Assembly (NCBI RefSeq): GCF_947507565.1
Contig: NC_089175.1
Coordinates: forward strand, 4,329,733 to 4,393,732
Length of the DNA: 64,000 nucleotides
Reading direction: 5' to 3'
Source of the DNA: Oscarella lobularis
Lineage: Eukaryota > Porifera > Homoscleromorpha > Homosclerophorida > Oscarellidae
Shown: in pieces, positions 11,173 to 22,622 of the stretch
How the letters are laid out: the number at the start of each line of letters is the position of its first letter
How positions within the stretch are numbered: position 1 is the stretch's first letter
Notes under the pieces: model-generated
Databases searched by the model: none
What the model saw: the letters and a program-made list of their open reading frames with translations, nothing else
Told to the model about the DNA's origin: nothing
Made by a program: the position numbers and the translations under genes

Positions 11173-11597
11173 CTCGCTGTTATGCTCTGTTTATGCTGGA
11201 TTTATGTATTTACTAGTGATCGATGTTTCTCCCGTCTGACATGACAGTTTCGCCGGCGCAACGCAACAATAACTGAACAGTACTTACTCTCGGTCTTCCG
11301 AAACTGTAGCTCTACGTGTTGCAGCTAGCGCTAGTTGCCGCAATCAACTGCAGGATCTATATATCATCCTTGATCGGCGAAAGAGAGAGACGGTGATGTC
11401 ACTTACATATTCATTAGAGCTCGAGGACGCTCGAACTACACCTGCACTGCTCTAAAACCACCAACAGCAACGAAAAGCAGGAGAACGCGTTCATCGTATC
11501 CGGGTACTCGTGACCTAATCGTGACGTCATATTGCTGATTAGCAATATTACTATGTCTACTATAGTCATTAGCAATATGACCATAGTCAATAGGAAA
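11173..11597. other. Spacer between collagen-TNF B and receptor B
   Basis: The two genes converge here. Apart from the beta-helix relic (11310-11494) and an AT-rich repeat of GACCATAGTC/TAGCAATAT words around 11530-11600, I see nothing coding. Confidence 0.5.
11310..11494 (-). pseudogene. Relic of a third beta-helix gene, 5' end only
   Basis: Reading the minus strand, an ATG at 11494 opens a signal-like peptide (MNAFSCFSLLLVVLEQCR) with a donor-like CAG/GTGTAG, followed by the start of exon 2 (ATCCTGCAGTTGATTGCGGC, compare ATCCTGCAGTCGACTGCGGC in copies 1 and 2). The match to the other beta-helix genes ends about 60 bp into exon 2. It places a third, decayed copy exactly where units 1 and 2 have theirs, between one collagen-TNF gene and the next unit. 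Confidence 0.65.
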
Positions 11598-14443
11598 TCA
11601 ATGGGATGGCGTTGCCTGAACATGAGCATAAGCTGGCGAATCGTGTAAATTTGGCTCCAAGTTATCGATGTTTCTCGCTGGAATGACACCATACGCTCTT
11701 GAGTCTTGCATGTCCACCTCTTGATCGTTCCTTGCAGCGCTCAACTCAACTTCTTCATAAAGAGGCCCACGCTTATAATGTTCTGTTAGTAGACCAATAT
11801 GCCTGAGCTTTGTTTTAGAAAAAATAAGTGTATGAACCTTTGCCTTTTTGATCTTCAACCTTCCTTGTCGGCTCATTTTTTGACTTCGTCCGTGAACCTT
11901 GATAAGAGAATAAATAAATCATTACAGTTATTATGGTGGTTTCTTTACCTGCATTGCGGCGTTGATAACGGCAGACAACGACCACTGCAATAAGGATCGC
12001 ACTTGTTAACACAACAGCAACGACAGGAGCCACGACAGTGACAAGTACGTTTTCTTCATCCTTCGTTGCATCTAAAAAAGAAAGAATCGAAAAAGAACAG
12101 CATCATCAAGGACATCTTACGCTTGGCAGTTATTCTAAAAGTGGCATAATTGCTGCTAATTCTAATTCCGTTGAACGTAGTCGCTTTGATCATAACGCAG
12201 TGATCACCCGATTCTAAGAATGTGACATTTGCCCAAAACGTGCGGCTGCTGACTAAGCTGAATTTAGTTTCCAGTGGCTTTTCTTCCGAATCGCAAGACT
12301 TGAACACCAATTCCGTTGCATTTCCGCATCTGTCGTCCACATACAGTTGAAGTGCCTCGCCGCCCTCTAAAGTAGCCCGTGTGTCTTTTTTAGATTCTAT
12401 AGGTGCCGGAAGATCTAAAAACTAACATGTCTACAGCACAACTTTCTGTCATGCACACTAACCACACGTAGTCCAACATTGATCGCCGCCTATCGGACTC
12501 GTCCCTACGCTGCTTTCGGCGATTATTCTAATCTGATACAACGTTAGCTTTTTCAACTGCGTCAGCTGTATCCTTCCTCCCGTTTGCTCAATTCCATCTG
12601 TCAGATGCAGAGTTTGATTCTTCCAAATGTCGACAATTCCTGTACTCTGATATAATACAACGTATTGTATGATTGGATTGCCTTCATTAAAAGTTTTCCA
12701 CTCTAAAGCAATGACCGTTTCTTCTTCTGAAATGCAACTCGTAATTTTAGGCCGGCTTGGTACTGTACAAAAACTGACATTTAGTTTCTACTACTATACG
12801 CTAGATATGCAATTCACCTTTCGTTGCGACAATTTTTGGAACTCCGCTTGCAGTCACGCCGACCTCATTAAAAACAAAGAGTTCGCAATAAGATGTCGCG
12901 TTCGGACGCAAGCCAAACAAAGTATTCGCAGACGAAAGAGAATCCGCATCTTGAGACACGGTAGCAGAACCAGAACACGGATATGTTTTAACATCATCAA
13001 CGTTCTTGCCACAGCACATCACTACTCTTTTGATATCTGCGTTACCGTCCGAACCCACCGTCCAATTATAGCTGACTGAACTGCGAGCGACATTCTGGAT
13101 AGAAAATTTCACTGCACTAGGTAGACCTGCGGAACAAGTGAAGGACGAAGATTATACATAAGTCGTTGCATGCGTCTTACTCAGGACAAGTAGAAAGAAC
13201 TCTTCAAGCACTTGTCCCAACACGTGCACCGCTCTTATCACATAGCTTCCCGTGTCGCTTTTCTCTGCTTTGAAATTGTAGTTGAGATTGCTTTCTTCAG
13301 TCATATTAGCTTTCAATTCTCCATCTTGGCTTAGCGTGATGTTGAATGGAGCTGGGTTACAGTCAACGTGAGCTGACACCTTTACGTCGTTGTTCTCAAT
13401 CACTCGACGGGACGCTGGGTTTATTGATATGGTCAGCTTATTCAAATCTGCCGCGACAAATTGTTGTGACGACTAACGTATACTAAATGCATTCTAACTT
13501 ACATGCAACGATCACAACTATTGGAGATGACAGCACGTATCCAAGCGAGTTGCTGATGTTGCAAAAGTACGTTCCGTTGCTCTCTTTTCCTGAAACATCC
13601 AGAGAGACTTCTCGTTCCCACATGACATTTTTGTCTTCAGAAGAATTTTTTAGCACTGATTGACTGCAGTTACTTTGAAATATCCACGTCACAGAAGAAT
13701 GGGGACTCGTGGCTGGTGAAATCACACAAAGTAATCTTATACTTTGCCCTAGCAATATCTGATTCATGCTTGGTGATTGCCTTAACAGTGAAGGCTTGCC
13801 TAAGCACACGTTAACTAATTCTATAGTAATGAAAACACATGTATAATCGAGTACTTCCAATCATAAATTCAAATTGGTCAATTAGGGTTTCTTGCATTGT
13901 CGTAAGATCTCGTGCTCGACATTGCAAGGGTTCCCGAAGTAACGCAAGTCTCGTTAGCGCAGCAGAAAGTCTGACGTAAAGAACGCTTTTTCTGCTGGTT
14001 ACTTGCGTAACGTTCAATTTTAGCTGTCCGCCACTGGCTAAACGCCAAGTTATATTTGCTGGATTCTGTGCAGAGCATGCTACAATCCAGGGTTCCTCAA
14101 GCGAGACGTAAATCGCTAATGAATCTAAAAAAATTCGACTAGCAGTTCTATCGATTGATCGACGCCCCGGTACGTGAGAAAAAATCAATCTGTTTTCTCT
14201 CGCGAGTTTCACTTCTAAGTCAAGGTGAGCCCACGACTTCAACGCTAAGACCGAATCACAACGGTACCTCTAATAACGTTGAATTTCCTCAGCGATGGCG
14301 CGAAGTGAATGCTATTGGCCGGCCGGGTACGTTAGCGGGGGAAATTCTTTGGCCGGCATATACCATCCACACGCAATCAACTGAGACTGCGCTGTACCTT
14401 GGCAGGTACACATTGAAAGAAACAGCAGCAATTGCAGAAACAT
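11598..14443 (-). CDS. Ig/FN3 single-pass receptor with tyrosine-motif tail, copy B
   Basis: Ten exons in phase: 14443-14398, 14124-13855, 13799-13503, 13447-13181, 13126-12818, 12762-12463, 12396-12121, 12071-11949, 11897-11860, 11807-11598; 711 residues. Signal peptide MFLQLLLFLSMCTCQ, two clear Ig domains, an Ig-like domain lacking its second Cys, two FN3-like domains, a Cys-containing beta-sandwich, a membrane helix nearly identical to copy A, and a tail with YEEV, YGVI and YAHV. These are YxxV/I motifs of the kind SH2 domains bind; spacing does not fit a classical ITAM. Exons 4-8 are nearly identical to copy A while Ig domains 1-2 differ much more, which suggests relaxed or diversifying change in the membrane-distal part. 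The neighbour at its 5' end is a collagen-TNF gene, head to head. Confidence 0.8.
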
Positions 14444-14903
14444 TCTTTGGATCACCGACTGCCGCTGGGGCTCGCGCGTGCGCTCAGTGCACACCGGTTA
14501 TCTATCTACATATGCTTTCTCTAAGCCAAACCGCTTTTATAGTGTAGAAGCCACTTGCTATTTCTACTACACTCCGCATTGATAGGTCAAAAAGATTTCC
14601 CTTTTGTAGTACAAAGTTTTCACGGTCACACGTGCATTCACGTGAGACGCTTGGTGGAAGTCGACGAACACACTCTCCACGCCAGCATGCGACCATAAAC
14701 GGCAAAGTAAACAGCACTCAAGAGTCACCCACGCGCTCTACGAGCGCTACCATATTTGGTATAACTCTCTCTTGTTTAGCTGCTCAGAGAATGCCATAAA
14801 GGGATCTCTGAAAATACGATGACGTGGCGCGGACACCCGAACGCACTATAAATTCGCCCTGTACTCTGATCAACAACAGTCAAAGCAACAAAGCATTCAA
14901 AAA
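14444..14903. promoter_or_regulatory. Head-to-head promoter of receptor B and collagen-TNF C
   Basis: Same layout as 5057-5517: CACGTG pair at 14629-14634 and 14639-14644, CArG box CCATATTTGG at 14750-14759, a GATGACGTGG bZIP-like site at about 14818, TATAAAT at 14847-14853 (57 bp before the ATG). Confidence 0.6.
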
Positions 14904-16517
14904 ATGCATTGGTGTTCAATCGTCTCTGTCATCGTTCTTTGCGTCGTTTCTCTCTCGCATCAAGATGACAAAGGCAGTACTAACTGCCCTCTCCAGAAAG
15001 GAGACAAAGGAGGCAGAGTACGGGCACTACAACAATCATATGAGTCTCATCTCTACTGAGTGAAATGTTCTAGGGAGTTCCGGGCCACACGGGAATGCCA
15101 GGCAATAGGGTCAGTCTACAAACGAAACATATTCTCTCAATGACAATATTGCTATAGGGTCATAAGGGAGACAAAGGAGCGCAAGGAAGCGAGGGAAAAA
15201 ATGGAGATAAAGTACACATAGTCTCTTACACCAGGAGATAATTACAGTACGACTTGCATAGGGTGACCAAGGTGAAAAAGGATTGCAAGGCTTTCCTGGA
15301 ACACAGGTTTCATAAAAAATATTTTGAACAATAGATTGAAATTAGAATAGGGTCCCACTGGTGTTGTTGGACCTCCCGGTGCTCAAGGTCCAGTCGGGCC
15401 ACAGGGACCTCGTGGACATACTGGAATCCAAGTATTTATCACACCGACCGTGTAACATGCTGAGTCGTTGAGCTCAATTGTAGGGTGTCTCCGGAATACA
15501 GGGACCAAAAGGACAAAAAGGAACACAAGGCATCAAGGTATATCTGAAACACGTCATGCATTTTCTGGGTAAGATGTGACATTTAGGGAGAGGATGGATC
15601 GACAGGACCAAGAGGAAGAGGAGGAATCGACGGAATTCCTGTATTACAAAAAAAATAAACACACTGCACTTACCAAACCATTGACTGTGGATTTAGGGTC
15701 CACCAGGCCATCCAGGAGTAACTGGACCAATTGGACCTAAAGGAGACAAAGTAAGCCAACGAAACTATTATTTGACATTTCTTAATTAATAATGATCCAT
15801 TAGGGAGTAAAGGGAGAGCAAGGATTGACTGGTCATAAAGGAGAGCAGGGACTTCAAGGAATACCAGGACCTGACGTAAAGATCCCTAGTATGGTCTCCG
15901 CTTAGTCATTTCTGTTTCGTCTAGATAGATGAATCGATTCTGAAGAATTTAAAAGAACAAGTATGAATCAAGTAAACGTTTATGTCATCCGATCTAAATC
16001 ATGCAGATTGTAAAAGATCTAAAATCTTCACTTGGCACAGCACTGAAACCGATTGCTTACCTTGTTGGTGCCGGCAATTGGCAAACCTACAACAGCGGTA
16101 GCAAGAGCAAATTTGGAAGCATATGATGATTAAATTTCCATCTCTTTGCTAGGACAAGTCTTTGCTCACTGGTCAACTAGCACGTCGGGCTCCTATCCAA
16201 CCGTTCTTCAAGGTGGAATGACGTACAGCGACGGATACATCACAGTACCTGAATCTGGAATCTATTTTATTTACTTTCAAATGTACGCTGATGGATTATC
16301 ATCGCCTGGTTATCGCTCTCCTGGCATTTACGTTGATTCACTTCTTATTGGCCGTACAGATGAGCGTTTCGTGAACAGGGACGACAGATCTCAATATCTT
16401 GGAATGCTTTGGAATGTGAGAAAGAGCAGCCGATTGTCTCTAAGGGCACTGGGTGGAACTATGATATACTATTTTGGTCCTCAATATACCGTTTTTGGTG
16501 CGTGGAAGATCAACTGA
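14904..16517 (+). CDS. Secreted collagen-TNF fusion protein C
   Basis: Exons 14904-15017, 15074-15109, 15158-15211, 15262-15306, 15351-15431, 15484-15537, 15587-15640, 15697-15750, 15804-15875, 15925-15960, 16007-16097, 16153-16517; 351 residues. Almost identical to copy A through signal peptide, Gly-X-Y stalk, neck and the core of the TNF-type head. The difference concentrates in one loop of the head: A has LCIGFPAEFFVSENSRSQY and an SSSS run, C has LLIGRTDERFVNRDDRSQY and a shorter Ser loop. In TNF-family proteins surface loops of this kind contact receptors, so the pair may differ in partner (inference). Confidence 0.85.
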
Positions 16518-16913
16518 GTCTTTAACTCCGTAATTCTGCATTCTGTTTTGTACGCATGGCAACATGCAGAGTGTACAAACTAAATGGGGTCTCGAGGGGT
16601 CGCGAGTTCTGCCTCTAGACCACCGCCTTGCCCCCAAATTCCCGTTGGCCTACCGTACGGAACTCACCAGGATCAAAGTGACCCTCTTAAATCATCGCTC
16701 ATCACAGTGAGATTGTATGGAGACGCCTTCGCGTAATCGCGTTTTCTTTCGCATCCGGGAAGGTTTTTTGCATGAAGACGTCGTTCCGACGTCTAACCAG
16801 TGTAGCCTCGCAAGCCAGGCCCGTGCCGCACCGTGGAGGGCCTGGCTTTCGAGGCTAGCCGACGTAGTCTTGATCGTCTGATCGCGCGTACTCGTTTATT
16901 GGGTGTGAAGTCA
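16518..16913. other. Duplicated 3' spacer with foldbacks (unit 3)
   Basis: Matches 7126-7530. The 21-bp inverted repeat has arms at 16802-16822 and 16838-16857 with one mismatch. Homology between the two spacers ends at GGTGTGAAGTC (about 7530 and 16912); beyond it one copy joins the beta-helix gene and the other a CARD relic. Confidence 0.6.
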
Positions 16914-17030
16914 GAAGAGCCCTTCGTCTTCCTTTCGTGCAAACTCGACAAAGCGGGCGAACTAGACTTCTACTTATGAAAATTCTGCCGTGCCAAGGCA
17001 GCGAGGCTTTCCACTCAGAAGCATAGAGTC
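16914..17030 (+). pseudogene. CARD relic 1
   Basis: CTTCGTCTTCCTTTCGTGCA and the following CTTATGAAAATTCTGCCGTG match the middle of the CARD exon of the CARD-Kelch gene (about 21410-21490), with many changes and no start or open frame. A short dead copy only. Confidence 0.55.
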
Positions 17031-17504
17031 AATGGAAATAGGTATGAAATTCGCTTCTCTTCAAATCGATGTCTTCTACTCTACTGCTCTACTAGACCCT
17101 GGTCTAGTTTGGCAGCAAGCATATGGCTTTGGCAGATTTGAGATTTACGATACGCTGTGTGGGTAGAGTTATTGATTGCTGTGAGCTGTGACGAATCTTT
17201 CAATTGTAGAGGATTCTTTTCGTCATCAAATTGTATTGTCATTCTGAAAATCGGATAAGACACAGAAACTTGAAGGTCTAGTAGCACGGATTGTAGTACA
17301 GTAGACTGTCAGCTGACGACGTCAGCTGTGGTTCCTCCCTAGCCTCGTGAGAAGGTAGTTCCCCCGGCCCCCCACAAGAGCCTTATAGGCTCTGCGGACC
17401 ACTCCCCGGGCCACCTGACTCAGGACGCTATAACGCGTTTATTGTGCCGAATGAAACGCTAGCATATGTATTATTCCTTGCAACGCTTCCTCTCGCCACC
17501 AGGC
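17031..17504. other. Spacer upstream of V1
   Basis: No gene or clear repeat seen. A GC-rich stretch lies at 17340-17425, including CCCCCGGCCCCCC. Unlike V2-V5 there is no obvious TATA box near the V1 start. Confidence 0.4.
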
Positions 17505-20500
17505 ATGGCTTCAAGTCTCCTCCTACTTGTCCTCGCGCACAGTGCGAACGCCTTCGTCCCGACGGCCTTCAACGAGAAACTCGCCGGCATCGCCGACAAA
17601 ATATTCGGCGGATCGTATTCGACAACGATCGCCGGATCGACGACGCACATCGAAATGACGCAGGCGTCGATGGCGCAAGTCGGTCGCGCACTCCTTCAGA
17701 AACGCCGCCTTCTTCCCGCCGAATTCCCAAGCGACGACCCGAACGAAATCGTTCGCGCCGCATTCGGAAACTCGGCGTCAGCTGAGGGCTTTGTCGACGC
17801 CATAGCAACGGTATCCACGGCGAACGCCGACGTCGACGTCGAGGAGGCGGACGACGCGACGGCCCATTTCGACGCGGAGAGCTTTCTCGTCGCCAACGAG
17901 CGTCTTCTCGCTCTCTACAGCGCCGCAGTGCGAAGCGTTGTCGTCGAAGCGCTCGACGACGCTCGCACGTCGATCGGGCAACTCCTACACGGTCTACAGG
18001 ACTTCTACAGTCACTCGAATTGGATCGAACTCGGTAATACGAAGCCGAACGAGAATCTCGCCATTCGCGGACGCCGACCGACGAACATCGCTCCGCCGCG
18101 CGTTTCTACGTGTCGAGATTGTCCGGGCAGCATTTTCGCTCTACCGCGAAAATCGTGTCGGAATAATCTCGCCACGAGTTTCATCACGAGCGGTTACACG
18201 CAGAATAACCCAAAGCCGGACGCCGATAATCTGGAGGGCGGCGTTGAAAACGGCGACGGGAAGTGCAGTCACGGCGGCGTCATCGATCTTACGTCGCTTA
18301 GACACGCGAAGGGCGGCATCAATAAGGATAGTACGAGCGAGGTTATTTCGCCGCATAACTATTTGCACGTGGAGGCGGTACGAGTTGCGACGGCCGCTAC
18401 CGTCGCTTTGCTCAATAGCCTTTGGGATCGCGTCGGCGACGATCGGTTCACGCGTTTTATGGGACTCGATTACGGTGCGACGATCAGCTTTGTCTTCGAC
18501 GCGACGTCGACGCTGCGAGACGATATGATCGAAGCTTATAGGCAGATGAGCGCGTCGTTCGCCAATTCGCCGTCGCTGCGACCGAGCGACTTTTTCTTCG
18601 TGCCTTTTAACGACCGAGGTAATGTGCTATGAAGTTTTAGTTATTTTCTGTTTCCTTGTCAAGAATTGATACTGATACTTTCTCTCTCTTTTTTTGTGGA
18701 TACAGATTTTGGAGGTCTATATCAAACTCGCATTCCAGCTGACTTTGAAAACAGAATTTCGTCTGTTAAGACTTCTGTATCCTCTGCTGGTGTAAGTCTC
18801 GCAGTCAGCGGCCTTATTCTCGCACTCAGAAGCAGCAAGAAAGGATCCACCATCTACCTATTCACGGACAACGGTGCCAACGACTTCAATCGATACCCTG
18901 AAGCCGTCGCTCTTTTCGCAGCTAAACGAGTCAAGGTCATTGTCGTCGTTGGCAATTCGTCGCTGAATCTATGGCGACCGGACAGAGGAATCAATTCCAA
19001 TTCGATTTACAACTATTTGGCGGAGGTATCCGGTGGTCAAGTGCTGTCAGAAATCACGTCAAAGACAGGACACGTTCTACAACTCGCCTCGTCGTTCGTC
19101 GACGCGACTGGCATCAGTCTGGCGCAATACGAATCAACGACGCCTTCGGGCCCCTTCGGTGTAAACGTGACTGTGACTGTCGATGATCTTGTGACGAATA
19201 TGACCCTCTCTTTGAGCGGAAGAAATCCGACTCTCAGACTGACTAAACCTAACGGTCAGCCGCCTGTGTTTGAGCAAAACGACATCGTTCAGTCAGAGAA
19301 CGCCGCTTTTGCTATTGTACACAGTCCGGATCGAGGCTCGTGGACTATGCAAGTGATCAACACCGAGAGCCGCTTTGATTTGCTCGTCAAAGGCACGAGC
19401 TCGCTCAACTTTGTACCTAGTCTCGTCCAGGCAACCTTCAATAACACTCATCCAGGATTGTTTTCCATACTAGGCCAACCTAGAATTGGTACACGCATAG
19501 GAAAAAAATTCGGAAATATTGGTAATCTTTCGTCTTGCTTTAGGCGACTTGGTCACTGTACGATTGTCAGTTAGCGGTCTTCCCGATGGAGGTACCGTGG
19601 ACAAGGTCCTTTTCTTGCTAGAAAACACGACCCTCGTTGGAGAATATGTCGCCGTTCTTTTTGACGATACAACCAACAATATTTTATATGTGACCCAAGG
19701 AGAAGCTACCGTTCCGGCCGAACCGTTTAACATTGCAATTTCGGGACAATATAACGGGCAGACTTTCGTTCGCCTCGCTTTCACTCTCATAACGCCCGTT
19801 GCATTCAAAGTGGAAACTGTCCCTAAATCACGAAGCAGCGTCAAACAGGGAAATAAATTGGGTTTGAAATTTGTAGTGTCAACGGCGAATATCGAGGCGG
19901 AATATCTCGATATGACGGTCGAAGCCGAGGATCAATTGGGCCTGACCGGCGTGCTGCAACCGAGTTCGTTTCGTCTCGGCGCCGACAGTTCGCAGACGGT
20001 TGCGATTGAGATTGCTGTACCGACGTGCTTTCCTCTAACTTCTCTTGACAGCGTTGTGATCGTTGTCAGATCACAGACGACCAATGAGAGGAGCTCGTTT
20101 CTTACAAACGTTTTCGTCGATTCGCAGGTAAGCCTAAGGGATTGACTAGTTTCAGTCTCTTTCATTTTTTCTAGTTTAATGACTATGATCCACCGGTTTG
20201 TTTCGTCGACTACGTCAACTCGACGTCGTGCACGCCAAACGATTGCACTGGAAACTGGTCTTCTTCTGTGACGATTCTCGACAAAGGATCGAATTTGCAT
20301 ACTATTGGAGTTGAATCGTCAACTGCCTCGATTTCTCACCCCAATCTTTCTACGAGTCGCAATGCGTTCGTCACGGCAACAGTCACGGCGTCTTGCTGTA
20401 CGGAAAGCGTCACAGTGAACGTGGCAGATGCGTCAGGAAATCAGGCCACGTGCACGCCAATGAAGACGTCAACGACTGAAAGTAACTGTGACCCAGCTCC

Positions 20501-20945
20501 TTGCCTGAACGGAGGCCGGTGCCAAGGACCCAACAGCTGCTTGTGTCTCGGGGGATATTTTGGGAACAACTGCGGTCAAGGTAAACAAACGCTTCAAAAA
20601 AGCAATAATGAATTTATGGTATTTCCTATATACTATAGAGGGCTGTCAGAAGCCGAGCGCTCCTCTAAACGGCGTACTCAACGGAGACGCAGCAGCTTTT
20701 CAAGAAGGACAATTGGCCAACTTTTCGTGCACTGATCCTTTTGAGCTTACTGGTGATAACCTACTCACTTGCTGTCCGTTCGGATGGGCAGGATCTCAGC
20801 CTTTCTGCCTTTCCAGCGGTAAAAGATCCGGCTTTCGTAAAGCTTGTCTCACTATTGTCGTTCTTTAGGATCCACTGTTCCGGCAAACGCAATGATCTTG
20901 ACCTTAGTGCTAGTTCTTGGTGTAGCTGTTTTTATAGGAAAATGA
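17505..20945 (+). CDS. V1: Het-C/VWA7-type surface protein with EGF, sushi and anchor tail
   Basis: Six exons: 17505-18618, 18706-19488, 19544-20127, 20175-20580, 20639-20818, 20869-20945; 1,047 residues. I chose the ATG at 17505 because it opens a signal peptide (MASSLLLLVLAHSANA); an in-frame ATG at 17466 is possible. Residues 20-300 resemble the Het-C/VWA7 N-terminal region, with LHGLQDFYSHSNWIE at 161-175. A VWA domain follows, with MIDAS-like DATST at about 332-336 and FTDNGA in exon 2. Residues 633-930 are beta-sandwich-like. An EGF domain (CLNGGRCQGPNSCLC) and a sushi domain (exon 5) precede a short hydrophobic C-terminus ending in GK, which fits a GPI signal or a tail-anchored helix. 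VWA7-family proteins are of unknown biochemical function. Confidence 0.8.
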
Positions 20946-21269
20946 TTCTGACGCTTTCGCTTTTGCCTATACACTATAGTACTCACCTTTCTGACGTAGA
21001 ACAACATGAATGGTGTCTCGCCTCGAGGCGAGCTCTACCGCAATAGCGGCTAAGCTCATCATCGCCTTGTCGAAGCGTTCCTACTTTCACCACGTTGGCT
21101 TGCCGTACGGAAACATCTCTCGTAGATAGACGAATTCGTCGTTTGTCTCTCGAGGCAGTCAGATCGTTTCGAGACAGGCCTTTGCGCTCCCTTCGACCAA
21201 CGGTAAAGCAACGTTAGATCCGGGTGGTCTTAGAAGACGTCAAACTGAAACTGAAACTGCAAACTCTGA
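20946..21269. promoter_or_regulatory. Upstream region of the CARD-Kelch gene with a 16-bp palindrome
   Basis: Contains the perfect palindrome CTCGCCTCGAGGCGAG at 21017-21032. Much of the region is repeated, in decayed form, at about 30430-30740 upstream of CARD relic 2, where the palindrome is lost. Confidence 0.5.
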
Positions 21270-22622
21270 ATGAGTGCAAATCCGTGGGATAAAGTTGTCA
21301 TTCCTCGCCTCGACGCACTCGTAGGGGTTATCGACGTCGAAGGCGAGCTTCTCGATCGTCTGACGGCGCGCGGATTGATCACACGCGACGACTGGGAGTT
21401 CCTTCATCTTCCTTCCGTCACAAAACGCAACAAAGCGCGCGAACTCCTTATGAAAATTCTGCCGTGCAAAGGAGGCAGTAAGGCTTTCGACTCGTTCGTG
21501 AATGCTCTAAGGCTAACAGAAGGTCAGAAGCACATCGTTGAAATTCTTGAAATGCCTGAGCTAAGTACGTGTAATATGAAATCGATAAAAATTAATTCTC
21601 GTCAATAACAAAGATACTGGTCAGATTTTTATTGTTGTCATGGTGACGAAATATCGGAGTTGAAAAAGGAAAATGCTGTGCAAGTGAGGCTACGAAAGGG
21701 AGTGGAAATGATTTGTCTGGGACTGAGGACAAAATACGAGGTATCCAATTAATCCACTCATTGAGTCAATAAAATTAAAATGACTTTTTTGTGACAATAG
21801 ACTCCTCAACGTAGGGAACACTTTTGGAAGGCAGTAGAATCGCCTCTTCCGCCATCTTCTTCCATTGATGGACGAGTGGCAGAAATCGATGGAACGCTGA
21901 CTGTTGCTAATACAACAAAACAGCTGTTCCGATATTCTAATGGAAAGTGGACCGATTCGCTCATTAGCGTGAACATACGCAGTCTAATGAAGTGCCACGA
22001 AAAAGGATACGTTCTTATCAGAGACGAAAACGGTTTCTGCAGACACGTTTCTGAAATTGACAGCGCACGCGTGCTTGCGATGTTGCCCGTCGATCATCAA
22101 TTGCGCTATTCATCTGCAATTGGTCACGGGGGAAAAATCTACATTGTAGGGGGAGTAGATGAAGCCTTCAATCGAAGTGCCATTGTCAGTGTTCTGGACA
22201 TTGAAACCAACAAATGGACGAGAGTTAAAAGTATGAAGTCAGAACGACTTGCCTGCTCACTGACAACTATTGGTAATAAACTATTCGTTGGCGGTGGGGT
22301 TGGTGTCGACGTGATGGGAAGTAAAGATGCCCACTGCCTTGATTTGGGTGCAGAAAAATGGACTACCCTGTCGCCCACAACGAATAAACAATGTCATTTT
22401 GCTGCACTTTACGGAAACCTTGTTGCAACGGGAGGAAGATGTGACGAAAACCATAAATTCTCTACTTCTGTAGAATTTTATGACAAAGAAACAGACTGTT
22501 GGCTTCCATTGCCTTCAATGAATAGTCCACGGTATGGGCACGGTGCATGCACAACGGAAGACAATAAATTGTATGTCGTAGGCGGGTGGGATTATTCTGT
22601 AATTGAATGCTGTGAACTGTAA
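21270..22622 (+). CDS. CARD-Kelch fusion protein
   Basis: Three exons: 21270-21564, 21625-21740, 21801-22622; 410 residues. Exon 1 is a CARD of about 90 residues: 'ELLDRLTARGLITRDDWEFL', RNKARELLMKILPCKGG and AFDSFVNAL fit the six-helix death-fold pattern of caspase-recruitment domains. Exon 2 is a short charged linker (ELKKENAVQVRLRKG), possibly coiled. Exon 3 carries about four Kelch repeats with the double-glycine signature (KIYIVGGVDE, KLFVGGGVGV, NLVATGGRCD, KLYVVGGWDY). No BTB or BACK domain precedes the Kelch, which is what Kelch proteins usually have. No signal peptide: a cytoplasmic adaptor is likely. Five or six blades are needed to close a propeller, so the first blade may come from the less clear 'LFRYSNGKW' part or the propeller is short. 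Confidence 0.8.

Noticed and set aside
17340-17430. tRNA or structured RNA in the GC-rich stretch
   Set aside because: No cloverleaf, A-box or B-box could be traced.
17569-18528. Long open frames antisense to and out of frame with V1 exon 1 (and the same in V2-V5)
   Set aside because: They are Arg/Ser-rich shadows caused by the GC-rich, CGA-rich coding strand; the sense frame has the domains.
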